From the NCBI RefSeq assembly GCF_002338065.1, contig NZ_DDHJ01000006.1, positions 3,745-67,744 of the forward strand: 64,000 bases of DNA, read 5' to 3'. A program made the translations under genes and the position numbers. This document shows, piece by piece, positions 44,548 to 54,641 of this stretch. The notes below the pieces were generated by a model. It was not told the origin of the DNA and ran no database searches. It saw only the letters and a list, made by a program, of their open reading frames with translations. Source of the DNA: Pseudomonas sp. UBA1879. GTDB taxonomy: Bacteria > Pseudomonadota > Gammaproteobacteria > Pseudomonadales > Pseudomonadaceae. Every line of letters begins with the position of its first letter. The first letter of the stretch is position 1.

Positions 44548-45432
44548 TCAGTGCGCCAGCAACGCCGCCACGTAATCGACGAACGCCCGGGCCTTGACGC
44601 TGGTCATGCGCCCGGCCGGAAACACCGCCCACACATCGATGGGAGGCAGGGTCCAGTCGTCGAGCACAGTCACCACTTCGCCACTGGCCAGCTCCGGGGC
44701 AAACATCCATTCCGAGGCCATGACCAGACCGAGATTGGCTTTCACCGCGGCGCGCACGCCTTCGGCCGCCGACACCCGGATGCGCCCGGTCAGCGATGCG
44801 CTGAACACGTCGTCACCTTGGCGCATGTCCCACGTGTCGCCGCCAATGCCGCGCTGGTAGATCACTCCCTGATGGCCAGCCAAGTCGCGGGGATGGGTCG
44901 GTACGCCGTGGCATTGCAGGTACGCGGGGGTGGCGATGAGGCGCCGCCGCCCCTCGGCGATCTTCCGGGCGGTCATCGATGAATCGCTTAATGCGCCCAT
45001 GCGCAATGAGACGTCGATGCCCTCTTCCACCAGATCGACGCTGCGGTCATCCAGGATGACTTCGACCGTCAGTTGCGGGTGCTTTTGCAGCAGCGGCCCG
45101 AGATAGGGCACCACGTGCAAGCTGGCAAAGGTCACCGGCGCGCTGATCCGCAACCGCCCATTGAACCCTGCCCCGGCGCCCTGCACGGCGGCGTCGGCCT
45201 CGTTGGCCTGATCGACCGTGCGCCGGGCGGCCTCGTAGTAGGTCCGCCCCGCTTCGGTGGGGGTCAACCCCCGGGTGGTGCGCAGCAGTAGGCGGGTACC
45301 GAGGGCTTCCTCCAGCGAGGCGATGGATTTGGACACGGCGGGCTGTCCGACCCCAAGCCGTTTGGCCGCTGCCGAGAACGAGCCGGTTTCCACGGCGCAG
45401 ATAAAGGTTTCCATCGCAGCAAGACGGTCCAT
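44548..45432 (-). CDS. LysR-family regulator
   Basis: A 294-residue LysR protein: winged helix with FSAAAKRLGVGQPAVSKSIASLE and effector domain from about 90 (GRLRISAPVTFA), as in the CrgA/AaeR-like branch. AAGGAACT precedes the ATG. It converges with the amidohydrolase gene and lies downstream of the peroxiredoxin-like gene on the same strand. No target is evident; the peroxiredoxin-like gene is the nearest candidate. Confidence 0.9.
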   Translation of the reverse strand: MDRLAAMETFICAVETGSFSAAAKRLGVGQPAVSKSIASLEEALGTRLLLRTTRGLTPTEAGRTYYEAARRTVDQANEADAAVQGAGAGFNGRLRISAPVTFASLHVVPYLGPLLQKHPQLTVEVILDDRSVDLVEEGIDVSLRMGALSDSSMTARKIAEGRRRLIATPAYLQCHGVPTHPRDLAGHQGVIYQRGIGGDTWDMRQGDDVFSASLTGRIRVSAAEGVRAAVKANLGLVMASEWMFAPELASGEVVTVLDDWTLPPIDVWAVFPAGRMTSVKARAFVDYVAALLAH

Positions 45433-45550
45433 CGGAGTTCCTTGTCAGTCGAAACAGTGCGCGCAGCATCGCCGATCATTCGACGGGCTGCAAAATCTGT
45501 GAACGGCAAACGCCGCCACACAGGGTGACGGCGGGTGTTACGGCGGCGAC

Positions 45551-46207
45551 TCAGCCGCGCAAGGCCGGCAACAGGTCGGTGGGTTCCGGGCGTTGGGTGT
45601 AATCCGGATTGACCTCGGCGTACGTGATCACACCGTCCTGGCCGATCACGAACCGCGCGGGCATCGGCAGCACCCAGGCCGGGTCGTCGTTGAAGGTCGG
45701 CAGGTCATTGCCAAACCCTTTGTAGAGCTCAATCAGGTAATCCGGCAGTGTGAAGCGCAGGCCGAAAGCTTCGGCGACCTGGCTTTTGACGTCGCTGAGA
45801 ATCGGGAACGTCAAGCCATTCTGGCGCACCGACTTGCGGCTATTGGCTTTGACCTGGGGCGAGATCGCCACCAGGCTCGCGCCCAGCGCTTGATACTCAG
45901 GCAGGGCGGCCTCGAGGGCTTGCAGCTCCATGTTGCAGTACGGGCACCAGACGCCCCGGTAGAAACTGATGACCAACGGCCCCTTGGCCAGCAGTTCGGC
46001 AGAGGACACCGGATGGCCGTCGGGATCATCGAGGGTGAAGACCGGCGCTTTGTCGCCGACCTTCAATGTACGCTCGGCCTGGCCGGAGGCGATCAGTTCG
46101 TCAGTGGCGCGCTTCATGATGGCGTGCACGGGAGCTGGTGCGTTGTAGGGCGGTTTACCGGCGACGAAATCGGCTTTGAAGGCGTCGAGGGTGGCTTGCA
46201 GGGTCAT
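45551..46207 (-). CDS. Peroxiredoxin-like AhpC/TSA-family protein
   Basis: A 218-residue thioredoxin-fold protein. The active-site segment is SFYRGVWCPYCNMEL with Cys88 and Cys91, a CxxC arrangement typical of this peroxiredoxin-like group. About 45 N-terminal residues precede the fold. It should reduce peroxides or disulfides in the cytoplasm; the reductant is unknown. It lies upstream of, and on the same strand as, the LysR gene. Confidence 0.87.
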   Translation of the reverse strand: MTLQATLDAFKADFVAGKPPYNAPAPVHAIMKRATDELIASGQAERTLKVGDKAPVFTLDDPDGHPVSSAELLAKGPLVISFYRGVWCPYCNMELQALEAALPEYQALGASLVAISPQVKANSRKSVRQNGLTFPILSDVKSQVAEAFGLRFTLPDYLIELYKGFGNDLPTFNDDPAWVLPMPARFVIGQDGVITYAEVNPDYTQRPEPTDLLPALRG

Positions 46208-46717
46208 GGCGGCGTTCCTTGTGAGTGGTGAACATTGGGTGAGCTCATCCTCTCAAGCCGCGCCGAAGCCTAGTAGACAGCGCCGGGCGATAACATTCAT
46301 GCCCGCCGGGAATACCCCCTCGACCGCGCCCCCCGCGCTGTCGTATGAACGCTGGATCGCCATGGCGTCATCCGCCATCACGTGCAGCATCCACGATGAC
46401 CAACGAGAGGCCGCACTCGCTGTGACCGCCCGCTGCGGGCCGTACCAGTACCACGCGTACGAATAGCACGACGCGACGTAGGCCCTGTTCGCCAGATGGG
46501 TCGCGGTGACAGCCAGGCGCAGGTTGTCGTTGAGCGAATCGATGTGCGGATTGTCGCCATGCACGTCGCGTCGAACACTGTGCGTCCGACCGATTCAGGC
46601 GTTTGCCGTTGCAAAACCTGCAACTGGACTGCAACCTCCATGAATTCTTCGGCTCAGACTATTTCGAACCAGGCAAAATCGCGCATCATGGCCGCAGTCA
46701 GCTCAAGGGAGATCTTC
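46208..46717. other. Region between the peroxiredoxin-like and CAP-domain genes
   Basis: The 510 bases contain a doubtful minus-strand ORF (46253-46564) and the leader of the CAP-domain gene, with AAGGGAG ahead of its ATG. Nothing else is recognised. Confidence 0.4.
46253..46564 (-). CDS. Doubtful small hypothetical ORF
   Basis: A 103-codon frame beginning with GTG. The predicted protein (DSLNDNLRLAVTATHLANR, then YSYAWYWYG) is composed like a real small soluble protein, but I see no ribosome site or known domain and it lies in the leader of the CAP-domain gene on the other strand. It could be a chance ORF. Confidence 0.3.
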   Translation of the reverse strand: MHGDNPHIDSLNDNLRLAVTATHLANRAYVASCYSYAWYWYGPQRAVTASAASRWSSWMLHVMADDAMAIQRSYDSAGGAVEGVFPAGMNVIARRCLLGFGAA

Positions 46718-47569
46718 ATGCGTTTCACAACACTCACGCATCTTGCGGCCGTTTCAGGCCTGCTGATGTTGACCGGGACCGCGCTGGCCAGCGAAGAAAC
46801 GCAGTTGATTCAGTCCATCAACACCTACCGCAGCGAAGCGCAACCGTGCGCCAACGTCGTGTCTCAAGAGCTGCCGCCGCTCAACCCTGACCCGCGTTTG
46901 AATCTGCCCGCCAGTGGCGCTGTCGATCTGCAGCCGATGCTGTCCCGGGCGTCGTACCCGATGGTTTCCGTGCAGGCCATCAGCCTGTCCGGCCCGCGCG
47001 ATGCTGCCTCTGCCATGAAAGCGATTCAGGAAAGTTTTTGCCAGGTGGTGCTCAATCCACAGTTCGTCGACGTGGGCGTGAGCCGTAATGATCGCGACTG
47101 GCGCGTCGTGCTGGCGCGCCCGCTACTGACCGGCGGCTTGGGCAATGCTCAGGCCGAGGGGCAGAAAATCCTCGCGCTGATCAACGACGCCCGCAGCAAG
47201 CCGCAACAATGCGGCGGCCAACCTTACAGCCCCGCCTCGCCCCTGACCTGGAATGACACCCTGGCGACGGCGGCGGAAGGCCACACCCGCTCCATGGCCA
47301 ACAACAATTATTTCGATCATAAGGGACGCAACGGCGGCACCCCCGGCGACCGCGCGGAGCTGGCCGGTTATATCGGCCAGGCGATTGGCGAAAACATTGC
47401 CGCCGGGCAGGACAGCGGCCGTAAAGTGGTCGACGGCTGGCTCGCCAGCCCCGGCCATTGCCGCAACATCATGAACCCGGCGTTCCGCGAATTGGGCGCC
47501 GCCTACGCGGTGGACCCGAAGAGCGATGCGGGGATCTACTGGACGGCGATGTTCGGGGTGCAGCAGTGA
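46718..47569 (+). CDS. CAP/SCP-domain secreted protein
   Basis: A 283-residue protein with a signal peptide ending near ALASEE (residue 25). The C-terminal half (about 150-280) is a CAP/SCP domain: AEGHTRSMANNNYFDHKG, GENIAAG and SPGHCRNIMNPAFRELG carry the conserved His/Glu/Glu/His cluster. The N-terminal half contains Cys residues and no named domain. Bacterial CAP proteins are extracytoplasmic and mostly of unknown activity. AAGGGAG precedes the ATG. It converges with the SleB-type hydrolase gene. Confidence 0.9.
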   Translation: MRFTTLTHLAAVSGLLMLTGTALASEETQLIQSINTYRSEAQPCANVVSQELPPLNPDPRLNLPASGAVDLQPMLSRASYPMVSVQAISLSGPRDAASAMKAIQESFCQVVLNPQFVDVGVSRNDRDWRVVLARPLLTGGLGNAQAEGQKILALINDARSKPQQCGGQPYSPASPLTWNDTLATAAEGHTRSMANNNYFDHKGRNGGTPGDRAELAGYIGQAIGENIAAGQDSGRKVVDGWLASPGHCRNIMNPAFRELGAAYAVDPKSDAGIYWTAMFGVQQ

Positions 47570-47596
47570 GGCGTTTGATGCTGCCCGCGCGGCGGG

Positions 47597-48220
47597 TCAC
47601 TTCGCCTTGCCATCCCTCGGTTTGTAAAACAGAAATTTCCCGGTCTCTGCCGTGCGCAGGTAGTGCGACGCCCACGCCGGTCTGACGTTGCGGTCGTGAA
47701 AATACATCGCGCCTCGGGTGCGGTCAGTCAGTTGCTGGTTCAGGGCCTTGCGGGCAATTTCCTTGGAGGCGGCGTAGCGGTCGTCTTCTTTCACCTCATC
47801 GGATTTGCCGTCGCACCACCAGGAGAACTGGCAGGCTTTTTTCTCGACACCCTGCTTGACCACGCCACAGATGGTGTCGGGATACCCCTCATGCCCCAGG
47901 CGGTTCAGCACCACGTCGGCGACCCCTTCCATGTCGGCATCCGTCCCGCCCTTGGCCTCCCAATAAATGGTCCGCGACAGGCAGACCAAGGCGTCGTCCA
48001 CCGACGCCGCCCCCGCCGGGTCGACCGCCTGCGCCTCGGATTGGGTGATGATCTGGCTGCTGGGCACAGCCGGGGTGGGGCCGTCTTTCTCGGCCGCCTT
48101 CTCTTCCAGAATCTGCGCTTTGCTGACCACGGCTTGAGGCTCAGGCGTGGCGTCGGCGGCCATAACCTGGCTTGCGAGCGCGGCCATGATCAGGCAGAGC
48201 GAAAAGGACATGAGGCGCAT
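47597..48220 (-). CDS. SleB/Hydrolase_2-family cell wall hydrolase
   Basis: A 207-residue protein with a signal peptide (about 1-21). The hydrolase_2 domain runs from about 78 to the end: SRTIYWEAKGG with the catalytic Glu, ADVVLNRLGHEGYPDTICGVV, and CQFSWWCDGKSDE. The family is a lytic-transglycosylase-like peptidoglycan hydrolase known from the spore enzyme SleB and common in Proteobacteria. AGGAGAAGG precedes the ATG. The upstream region is repeat-rich. Confidence 0.9.
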   Translation of the reverse strand: MRLMSFSLCLIMAALASQVMAADATPEPQAVVSKAQILEEKAAEKDGPTPAVPSSQIITQSEAQAVDPAGAASVDDALVCLSRTIYWEAKGGTDADMEGVADVVLNRLGHEGYPDTICGVVKQGVEKKACQFSWWCDGKSDEVKEDDRYAASKEIARKALNQQLTDRTRGAMYFHDRNVRPAWASHYLRTAETGKFLFYKPRDGKAK

Positions 48221-48840
48221 CGTCGAACCTTCTCCTGGAGGCCGATCGGTCCTGCACCCGCGTCACCGTGGACGGCTGTTTGGAAGCGCATCGGTCGGGT
48301 GAATCGGAACGTCGCAAGCGGTCGTCGACTGTTGTTTTGGTGGTTGTGGGTCGAGATGCTGAGGGGTAACAGCGACCTTCAGCTTCGCTCGCCGAAAAGC
48401 AGCATAGTGGCATTTTAACTTTACGCAATAGGCGCTGTGTAAGCCCATCGGGGTGTGCAGAGGATTGCGATCTGATGCCGGACGATTGGGCGCTGCGGGA
48501 GCTCGTCGTGTCAGACGGTGCGATGCCACTGCACCACCGTCATCGCGGCCGTCGTCCCTCCGGCGGCGCCTACAGGACCTCAGCGTATCGACCAGCCGCG
48601 CCAACACAGAACCCGTAGGAGCAACCGGAGGCACGACGGTCGCGAAGTGGTGGTCGGGCAACACATCACCCACTGCCCCGCCGCCGTCGTCCCTACGGCG
48701 TTTTCTATATGACTTCAGCGTATCGAAAAGCCGCGACAGCACAGAACCCGTAGGAGCAACCGGAGGCACGACGGTCGCGAAGCGGAGTGTCGGATAACAC
48801 ATCACCCACTACCCCGCCGCCATCGTCCCTCGGGTATCTC
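48221..48840. other. Repeat-rich intergenic region
   Basis: The 620 bases hold the leader of the SleB-type gene and, from 48543, an array of family-A repeats that continues into the end of the ABC ATPase gene. ORFs in this stretch are formed by the repeats and are not genes. Confidence 0.7.

Positions 48841-48844
<4 letters not shown>
48543..48844. repeat. Tandem array of family-A inverted repeats, period about 135 bp
   Basis: A family-A arm at 48543-48573 faces 48615-48645. A degenerate arm near 48680-48700 faces 48750-48780, and a third forward arm, also degenerate, ends at 48844. The spacer sequences (TCAGCGTATCGA, CACAGAACCCG, CAACACATCACCCACT) are repeated as well. So the whole unit has been duplicated in tandem about two and a half times. 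The array overlaps the stop codon of the ABC ATPase gene. Confidence 0.8.
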
Positions 48845-50001
<1,157 letters not shown>

Positions 50002-50053
50002 AATCGTATCCCCTGAAATTATTGTTGTTGTGATCCAGTCAACACCGATCGAT

Positions 50054-50142
50054 TGTAGGAGTGAGCTTGCTCGCGATAGCGGACTGTCAGCCTCCACATT
50101 CATGAAAGAGAGGACGCCATCGCGAGCAAGCTCACTCCTACA
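50054..50142. repeat. Inverted repeat pair, family D
   Basis: Arms 50054-50077 and 50119-50142 are perfectly complementary over 24 bases, with GAGCTTGCTCGCGAT as core. This is the widespread Pseudomonas AGCTTGCTCGC repeat. A family-C half-site (GCGAATTCATTCC) follows directly. It stands between the divergent ABC ATPase and dehydrogenase genes. Confidence 0.88.
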
Positions 50143-50191
50143 GGTGCGAATTCATTCCGGAGCTTGACAGGCTTTTATTTCGCTCTACGAT

Positions 50192-50217
50192 CATTTGTAA
50201 TTCTAAAAATACAAATG
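50192..50217. promoter_or_regulatory. Inverted-repeat operator candidate of the polyol cluster
   Basis: CATTTGTA and TACAAATG form a perfect 8-bp inverted repeat separated by 10 AT-rich bases. It ends 16 bases before the dehydrogenase ATG, close to the AAGGAG ribosome site. The SorC/DeoR-type regulator encoded at 54642 is the likely ligand. Confidence 0.6.
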
Positions 50218-50233
50218 TCAAGGAGCACACCGA

Positions 50234-51265
50234 ATGCGGGCTGCATACATCCATGGCATCCGCGACATTCGCCTCGGTGAGAAACCGCTGCCGGTGCCCG
50301 TGGGCGACGAGGTGTTGCTGCGTGTCAGTGCGGTCGGCGTCTGCGGCAGCGACTTGCATTACTTCAAGGAAGGCGCCATTGGCCACGCCACAATCACTCA
50401 GCCGTTCATCGCCGGGCACGAATTCGCCGCCCGAGTGGTCGAGGATCACCCCGCCCTCGGCCTCAAATCCGGTCAATTGGTGGCCGTGGACCCGGCCAAA
50501 CCGTGCGGCCAGTGCGAGTGGTGCCAGCGCGGCCATGTGAACCTCTGCCCTGACGTGCAATTCCTGGGCTCTCCCCCGCATACCCATGGCGCCATGACCG
50601 AATACATCGTCGTTGCGCCGAGCCAGATTCACCCCGTTCCCGATCACTTCACCCCGGTGCAGGCCGTCATGCTGGAACCACTGGGCGTGGCGATTCACGC
50701 CATGGACCTGGCCGGGACTCAAAAACTGTTTGAAACCGTGGCAATCATCGGCTGTGGCCCAATCGGCCTGTGCCTGCTGCAACTGGCGCGAAGGCTGTGC
50801 AAAAAAGCGATCTACGCCATCGACCCGATCAACTACCGCACCGAAAAAGCCCGGCAATTGGGCGCCGATGACGTGTCGGCCGATCACGCGGCCATTGCCG
50901 AGTGGACCCACGGCCGAGGGGTCGATCTGGTGCTGGAGGCCAGCAACTCACCCGAAGGTTTCCAGATCGCCGCGCAGTCTGCACGCATCGGTGGCCGCGT
51001 GGTATTGGTGGGCATTCCCGATGGCGATCAATACAGCCCGCTCAGCGCGTCGTTGCTGCGGCGCAAGGGCCTGGATATTCGCATGTCCCGGCGCATGGGC
51101 CATGTCTACGACCGGGCGATTCAACTGGTCGCTCAAGGGATCGTGGACGTGGATAGCCTCGTCACCCATCGCTTCGATCTGCAACAGGCCACCGAAGCCT
51201 TCAGGTATCCGGCGGAATTCCTCGACGGCGCCCTGAAAACCGTCGTGCTGCCACACCCGGACTAG
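50234..51265 (+). CDS. Zinc-dependent medium-chain polyol dehydrogenase (L-iditol/sorbitol type)
   Basis: A 343-residue MDR enzyme. Catalytic zinc ligands are Cys37 (GVCGSDLHY) and His62/Glu63 (AGHEF); the structural zinc site is Cys91, 94, 97 and 105. The NAD-binding loop is IIGCGPIGLCLLQ. Such enzymes oxidise polyols or related secondary alcohols to ketoses with NAD+. It starts the ABC operon behind an inverted-repeat operator, followed 73 bases later by the binding protein gene. The polyol cannot be fixed from sequence. Confidence 0.9.
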   Translation: MRAAYIHGIRDIRLGEKPLPVPVGDEVLLRVSAVGVCGSDLHYFKEGAIGHATITQPFIAGHEFAARVVEDHPALGLKSGQLVAVDPAKPCGQCEWCQRGHVNLCPDVQFLGSPPHTHGAMTEYIVVAPSQIHPVPDHFTPVQAVMLEPLGVAIHAMDLAGTQKLFETVAIIGCGPIGLCLLQLARRLCKKAIYAIDPINYRTEKARQLGADDVSADHAAIAEWTHGRGVDLVLEASNSPEGFQIAAQSARIGGRVVLVGIPDGDQYSPLSASLLRRKGLDIRMSRRMGHVYDRAIQLVAQGIVDVDSLVTHRFDLQQATEAFRYPAEFLDGALKTVVLPHPD

Positions 51266-51338
51266 ATCGTTCACACAGACACGCGCATCCGCGCAAACCC
51301 CGCGTACTCCTCATCCACAACAATAAAGAGGTCACGTC

Positions 51339-52685
51339 ATGAAGAAGTTGGTATGGAACGCCCTGGCTCTATCGGTTGCGCTGGGGTCCGCCCTGGGCTC
51401 GACCGCGGCGCAGGCGTGGACGCTGGAAGAAGCCTCGGCGCCCTACAAGGGCACTGAAATCAAGGCGATTTTCCTCGACCGGCCCGGCTACGCCGCCGCC
51501 ATCAAGCTGCTGCCCGAATTCGAGAAGAAAACCGGGATCAAGGTCAGCTACGAAACCATCCCCTACGAAAACAGCCGCGAGCGCCAGGTGTTGAGCTTCA
51601 CCTCCGGCGAACAGCTCGACGTGGTGCTCACCGACGTGGTGTGGATCGGCGAATTTGCCGGGAACGGCTGGCTCGAACCCATTACCACCTTCACCAAGGA
51701 CAGCAAGCTGGCGGACCCGGACCTGAAGCTCGATGGCTTCTTCCCGATCCTTCTCAAGTCCTTCGGCGGCTGGGGCGATGAAACCTATGGCCTGCCGTTC
51801 GATAACTATTCCGGCCTGCTGTTTTACAACAAGTGCATGCTCAAGGATGCCGGGTTCGATAAGCCGCCGGCGACCTGGGAGGAAGTGCTCAAGGATTACG
51901 GGCCGAAGCTCACCGACAAAGCCAAGGACCGCTACGCCTACGCCTTGCAATCCCGGCGTGGCGAAACGCAGTCGGCGGACAGTTTCATGCGCTTCCTCTG
52001 GCCGTTTGGCGGCTCGCTGCTGGACGCCAACTTCAAGTCGAACCTGAACTCGAAGGAATCCCAGCAAGGCCTGCAATTCCGTCAGGACCTGATGAAATTC
52101 ATGCCGCCGGGCATCGTCGATTACGACCACAACGAAGCGGTCAACGCGCTGGCTCAGGGCAAAGTGGCGATGATCACCGAATGGTCGGCGTTCTACGGCA
52201 CCCTGGCCGACCCGAGCAAATCGAAGATCACCGACTGCCTTGGCGTGGCCACCGAACCCAAGGGTCCGGCCGGTTTGAAACCCGCACTAGGCGGCTTCTC
52301 GCTGGGAGTCAACTCGAAATCCGAAGACAAACAGAAGGCCGCCGCGTGGCTGTTCATCCAGTGGGTGACCTCCGAAGCCATGGCCAAGCCGTACCTGGAC
52401 GCGGGCGGCGTGAGCGGTCGCATGTCGGTGTACAAAGACCCCGACGTGCAGAAGAAATACCCGTTCGTGCAGCCGATGGTGACCTCGTGGGAAGGCGGCG
52501 TGCCGGACTACCGTCCTCGTTTCCCGCAATGGCCTGAAGTGTCCGAAGTGGTGGGCGAAAACGGCACCGCGATCATGCTCGGCAAGACCAGTGTGGCAGA
52601 CGGCGCGAAGGCCATCGGGACCAAAATGGAAGACATCCTGAAGAAGGCTGGTTACTACGATGGCAAGGTCAAATTGCTGAAATAG
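51339..52685 (+). CDS. Extracellular solute-binding protein (family 1) of the polyol ABC system
   Basis: A 448-residue periplasmic protein with a clear signal peptide (about 1-26, ending AQAW). The body is a family 1 sugar-binding fold: PYENSRERQVLSFTSGEQLDVV and WEGGVPDYRPRFPQWPE near the end. It should capture the polyol in the periplasm and deliver it to the permeases. GAGGTCACGTC precedes the ATG. A perfect REPIN lies between its stop and the first permease gene, a place where REP elements in the E. coli mal operon raise the level of binding-protein mRNA. Confidence 0.92.
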   Translation: MKKLVWNALALSVALGSALGSTAAQAWTLEEASAPYKGTEIKAIFLDRPGYAAAIKLLPEFEKKTGIKVSYETIPYENSRERQVLSFTSGEQLDVVLTDVVWIGEFAGNGWLEPITTFTKDSKLADPDLKLDGFFPILLKSFGGWGDETYGLPFDNYSGLLFYNKCMLKDAGFDKPPATWEEVLKDYGPKLTDKAKDRYAYALQSRRGETQSADSFMRFLWPFGGSLLDANFKSNLNSKESQQGLQFRQDLMKFMPPGIVDYDHNEAVNALAQGKVAMITEWSAFYGTLADPSKSKITDCLGVATEPKGPAGLKPALGGFSLGVNSKSEDKQKAAAWLFIQWVTSEAMAKPYLDAGGVSGRMSVYKDPDVQKKYPFVQPMVTSWEGGVPDYRPRFPQWPEVSEVVGENGTAIMLGKTSVADGAKAIGTKMEDILKKAGYYDGKVKLLK

Positions 52686-52698
52686 AGCTTCATAACGT

Positions 52699-52785
52699 GT
52701 GGGAGCCGGCTTGCTGGCGAAGACGGAGTGTCAGACACAGCGGGGTTGAATGACACACCACTTTCGCCAGCAAGCCGGCTCCCAC
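52699..52785. repeat. Perfect inverted repeat pair, family B, inside the ABC operon
   Basis: Arms 52699-52721 and 52763-52785 are perfectly complementary over 23 bases, with a 41-base spacer. It sits between the binding-protein and first-permease genes. No T-run follows, so transcription may continue. Confidence 0.9.
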
Positions 52786-52836
52786 AAGGCGTTCGCGCCG
52801 TTGCAGACGCCTAGACCTGACCAGAGATCCAACACC

Positions 52837-53742
52837 ATGCCCAAACACAAAAAACCGGTGTTCCCCACCCTGTGGAACAACACCCGTGCTGCCTTTTCCT
52901 TCCTTGCCCCCGCCACTGTGGCGCTGGCGTTGATCGGGATTTTTCCGACGGTGTTCGCGCTGGTGAATTCGTTCCGCCAGTACAACCTCGCCCGCCCCAA
53001 GGATGCGACCCCTTTCATCGGTTTCGACAATTACCTCAACGTCCTCAACGACGCGTCGTTCTGGGCAGCTTTGGGTCGGACCGGGCTGTTCCTTATCACC
53101 GTGGTGCCGATTCAACTGGCCCTCGGTTTGATGATTGCCCTGCTCCTGCACAAGCCCGGTCTGTCGGGCTTCAAGCTGTTGGCGCGCATGAGCCTGGTGA
53201 TTCCCCTGGCCACCGCGCCGGCCGTCGCCGGTCTGATCGGGCGGCTGATTTTCAACCGTGATTTCGGCGTGGCGAATGCGTTGCTGTCGATGCTCAACGC
53301 CGGGCCGGTGGAATGGCTGGGCGACACCACCAACGCGTTCATCGCTGTGGCGCTGATGGACATCTGGCAATGGACGCCGTTCTGCGCACTGGTCCTGCTC
53401 GCCGGGCTGACCATGGTGCCCAACGAAATCGAAGAGGCCGCGCGCCTGGAGACCCGCAGCCGCTGGCAGATCGTGCGCTACGTACAGCTGCCGTTTCTGC
53501 TGCCCAGCGCCACAGTGATTCTGATCCTGCGCACCGCTGACATTCTGAAAATGTTCGACACCGTGTTCACCATGACCCGTGGCGGCCCGGGGGCGGCCAC
53601 CGAGTTGGTGAGCGTCTACATCCAACGCATCGGTTTTCGCGTGTTCGACCAGGGCGTGGCCTCGGCGCAGGCGATTCTGCTGCTGATCCTGACCATCGTG
53701 CTGGCGCGCCTGTACATCAAATTCGTTTACCGGGAGATCTGA
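52837..53742 (+). CDS. ABC transporter permease 1 (MalF/UgpA type)
   Basis: A 301-residue inner membrane protein with about six helices. The ATPase-contact motif is EIEEAARLETRSRWQIVRYVQLP (EAA loop) near residue 195. The ATG at 52837 is chosen because the membrane domain follows after a short basic N-terminus; the sequence before it lies in a repeat. It pairs with the next permease, whose start is two bases downstream. Confidence 0.9.
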   Translation: MPKHKKPVFPTLWNNTRAAFSFLAPATVALALIGIFPTVFALVNSFRQYNLARPKDATPFIGFDNYLNVLNDASFWAALGRTGLFLITVVPIQLALGLMIALLLHKPGLSGFKLLARMSLVIPLATAPAVAGLIGRLIFNRDFGVANALLSMLNAGPVEWLGDTTNAFIAVALMDIWQWTPFCALVLLAGLTMVPNEIEEAARLETRSRWQIVRYVQLPFLLPSATVILILRTADILKMFDTVFTMTRGGPGAATELVSVYIQRIGFRVFDQGVASAQAILLLILTIVLARLYIKFVYREI

Positions 53743-53743
53743 C

Positions 53744-54610
53744 ATGGCCACTGTTTCTGCCGCGAACGTCGTGGCCGCACCCGAGCGGGTCAAGCCGAAG
53801 ATGAAGGTCAATGCCTGGCACCTGGTGGGGCTGCTTGCGATCTTCCTGTTTGCCGTGTTCCCCTTCTACTGGATGGTCGCCACCAGCCTCAAGACCCAGG
53901 CCGAAGCCCTCGCTTCGCCACCAATCTGGGTCTTCACCCCGCACCTGGATAATTACCTGAAAGTGCTGTTCGAGCGCGACGTGCTGCACAGCTTGAGCAA
54001 TTCCCTGATCGTCGCGGTGTGCACCACAGTGCTGTCGGTGGGCCTCGGTACCCCTGCCGCGTATGCCTTGGCGCGGTTCGAATTCCGGGGCAAGGAAGAC
54101 CTGTGGTTCTGGTTCATCACCAACCGCATGTTGAGCCCGATTGTCGTGGCGCTGCCGGTGTTCCTGATGGCGCGCAGCCTGAGCCTGATCGACACCCACC
54201 TGGTGCTGATTCTGGTGTACCTGACGTTCAACCTGCCGATTGTGGTGTGGATCTGCACCGATCAGTTTCGTGGCGTGCCCAAGGATCTCGACGAAGCGGC
54301 GCGCTTGTCCGGGGCCTCGCGCTTCACGATTTTCTGGCGCATCGCCCTGCCACTGGCGATGCCTGGGGTCGCGGTGTCGGCCATCTTCTCGTTCATCTTT
54401 TCCTGGAACGAGCTGCTCTATGCGCTGGTGCTGACCCGCAACGCCGCGCGTACCGCGCCGGTGACTGCCACCAGTTTCATGAGCGGTTACGATTTACCCT
54501 GGGGCGAGATCATGGCCACCGGCACGCTGATCGTATTCCCGGTGATCATTTTCGCGTTGATGGTTTCCAAGCATCTGGTACAAGGTCTGACCATGGGCGC
54601 CGTTAAGTAG
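53744..54610 (+). CDS. ABC transporter permease 2 (MalG/UgpE type)
   Basis: A 288-residue permease with six predicted helices and the EAA loop DLDEAARLSGASRFTIFWRIALP near residue 180. Only one base lies between the previous stop and this ATG, and GGGAGATCTG serves as ribosome site. It completes the heterodimeric channel for the polyol. The regulator gene follows after 31 bases. Confidence 0.92.
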   Translation: MATVSAANVVAAPERVKPKMKVNAWHLVGLLAIFLFAVFPFYWMVATSLKTQAEALASPPIWVFTPHLDNYLKVLFERDVLHSLSNSLIVAVCTTVLSVGLGTPAAYALARFEFRGKEDLWFWFITNRMLSPIVVALPVFLMARSLSLIDTHLVLILVYLTFNLPIVVWICTDQFRGVPKDLDEAARLSGASRFTIFWRIALPLAMPGVAVSAIFSFIFSWNELLYALVLTRNAARTAPVTATSFMSGYDLPWGEIMATGTLIVFPVIIFALMVSKHLVQGLTMGAVK

Positions 54611-54641
54611 GCGCCGTGCTCTCCGCGCCAAGGACACTGCC

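Noticed and set aside
48263..48805. Minus-strand ORF of 180 codons between the SleB-type gene and the ABC ATPase gene
   Set aside because: It is formed by the repeat array; its protein repeats the same VVPPVAPTGS segment in step with the DNA repeat and has no domain.
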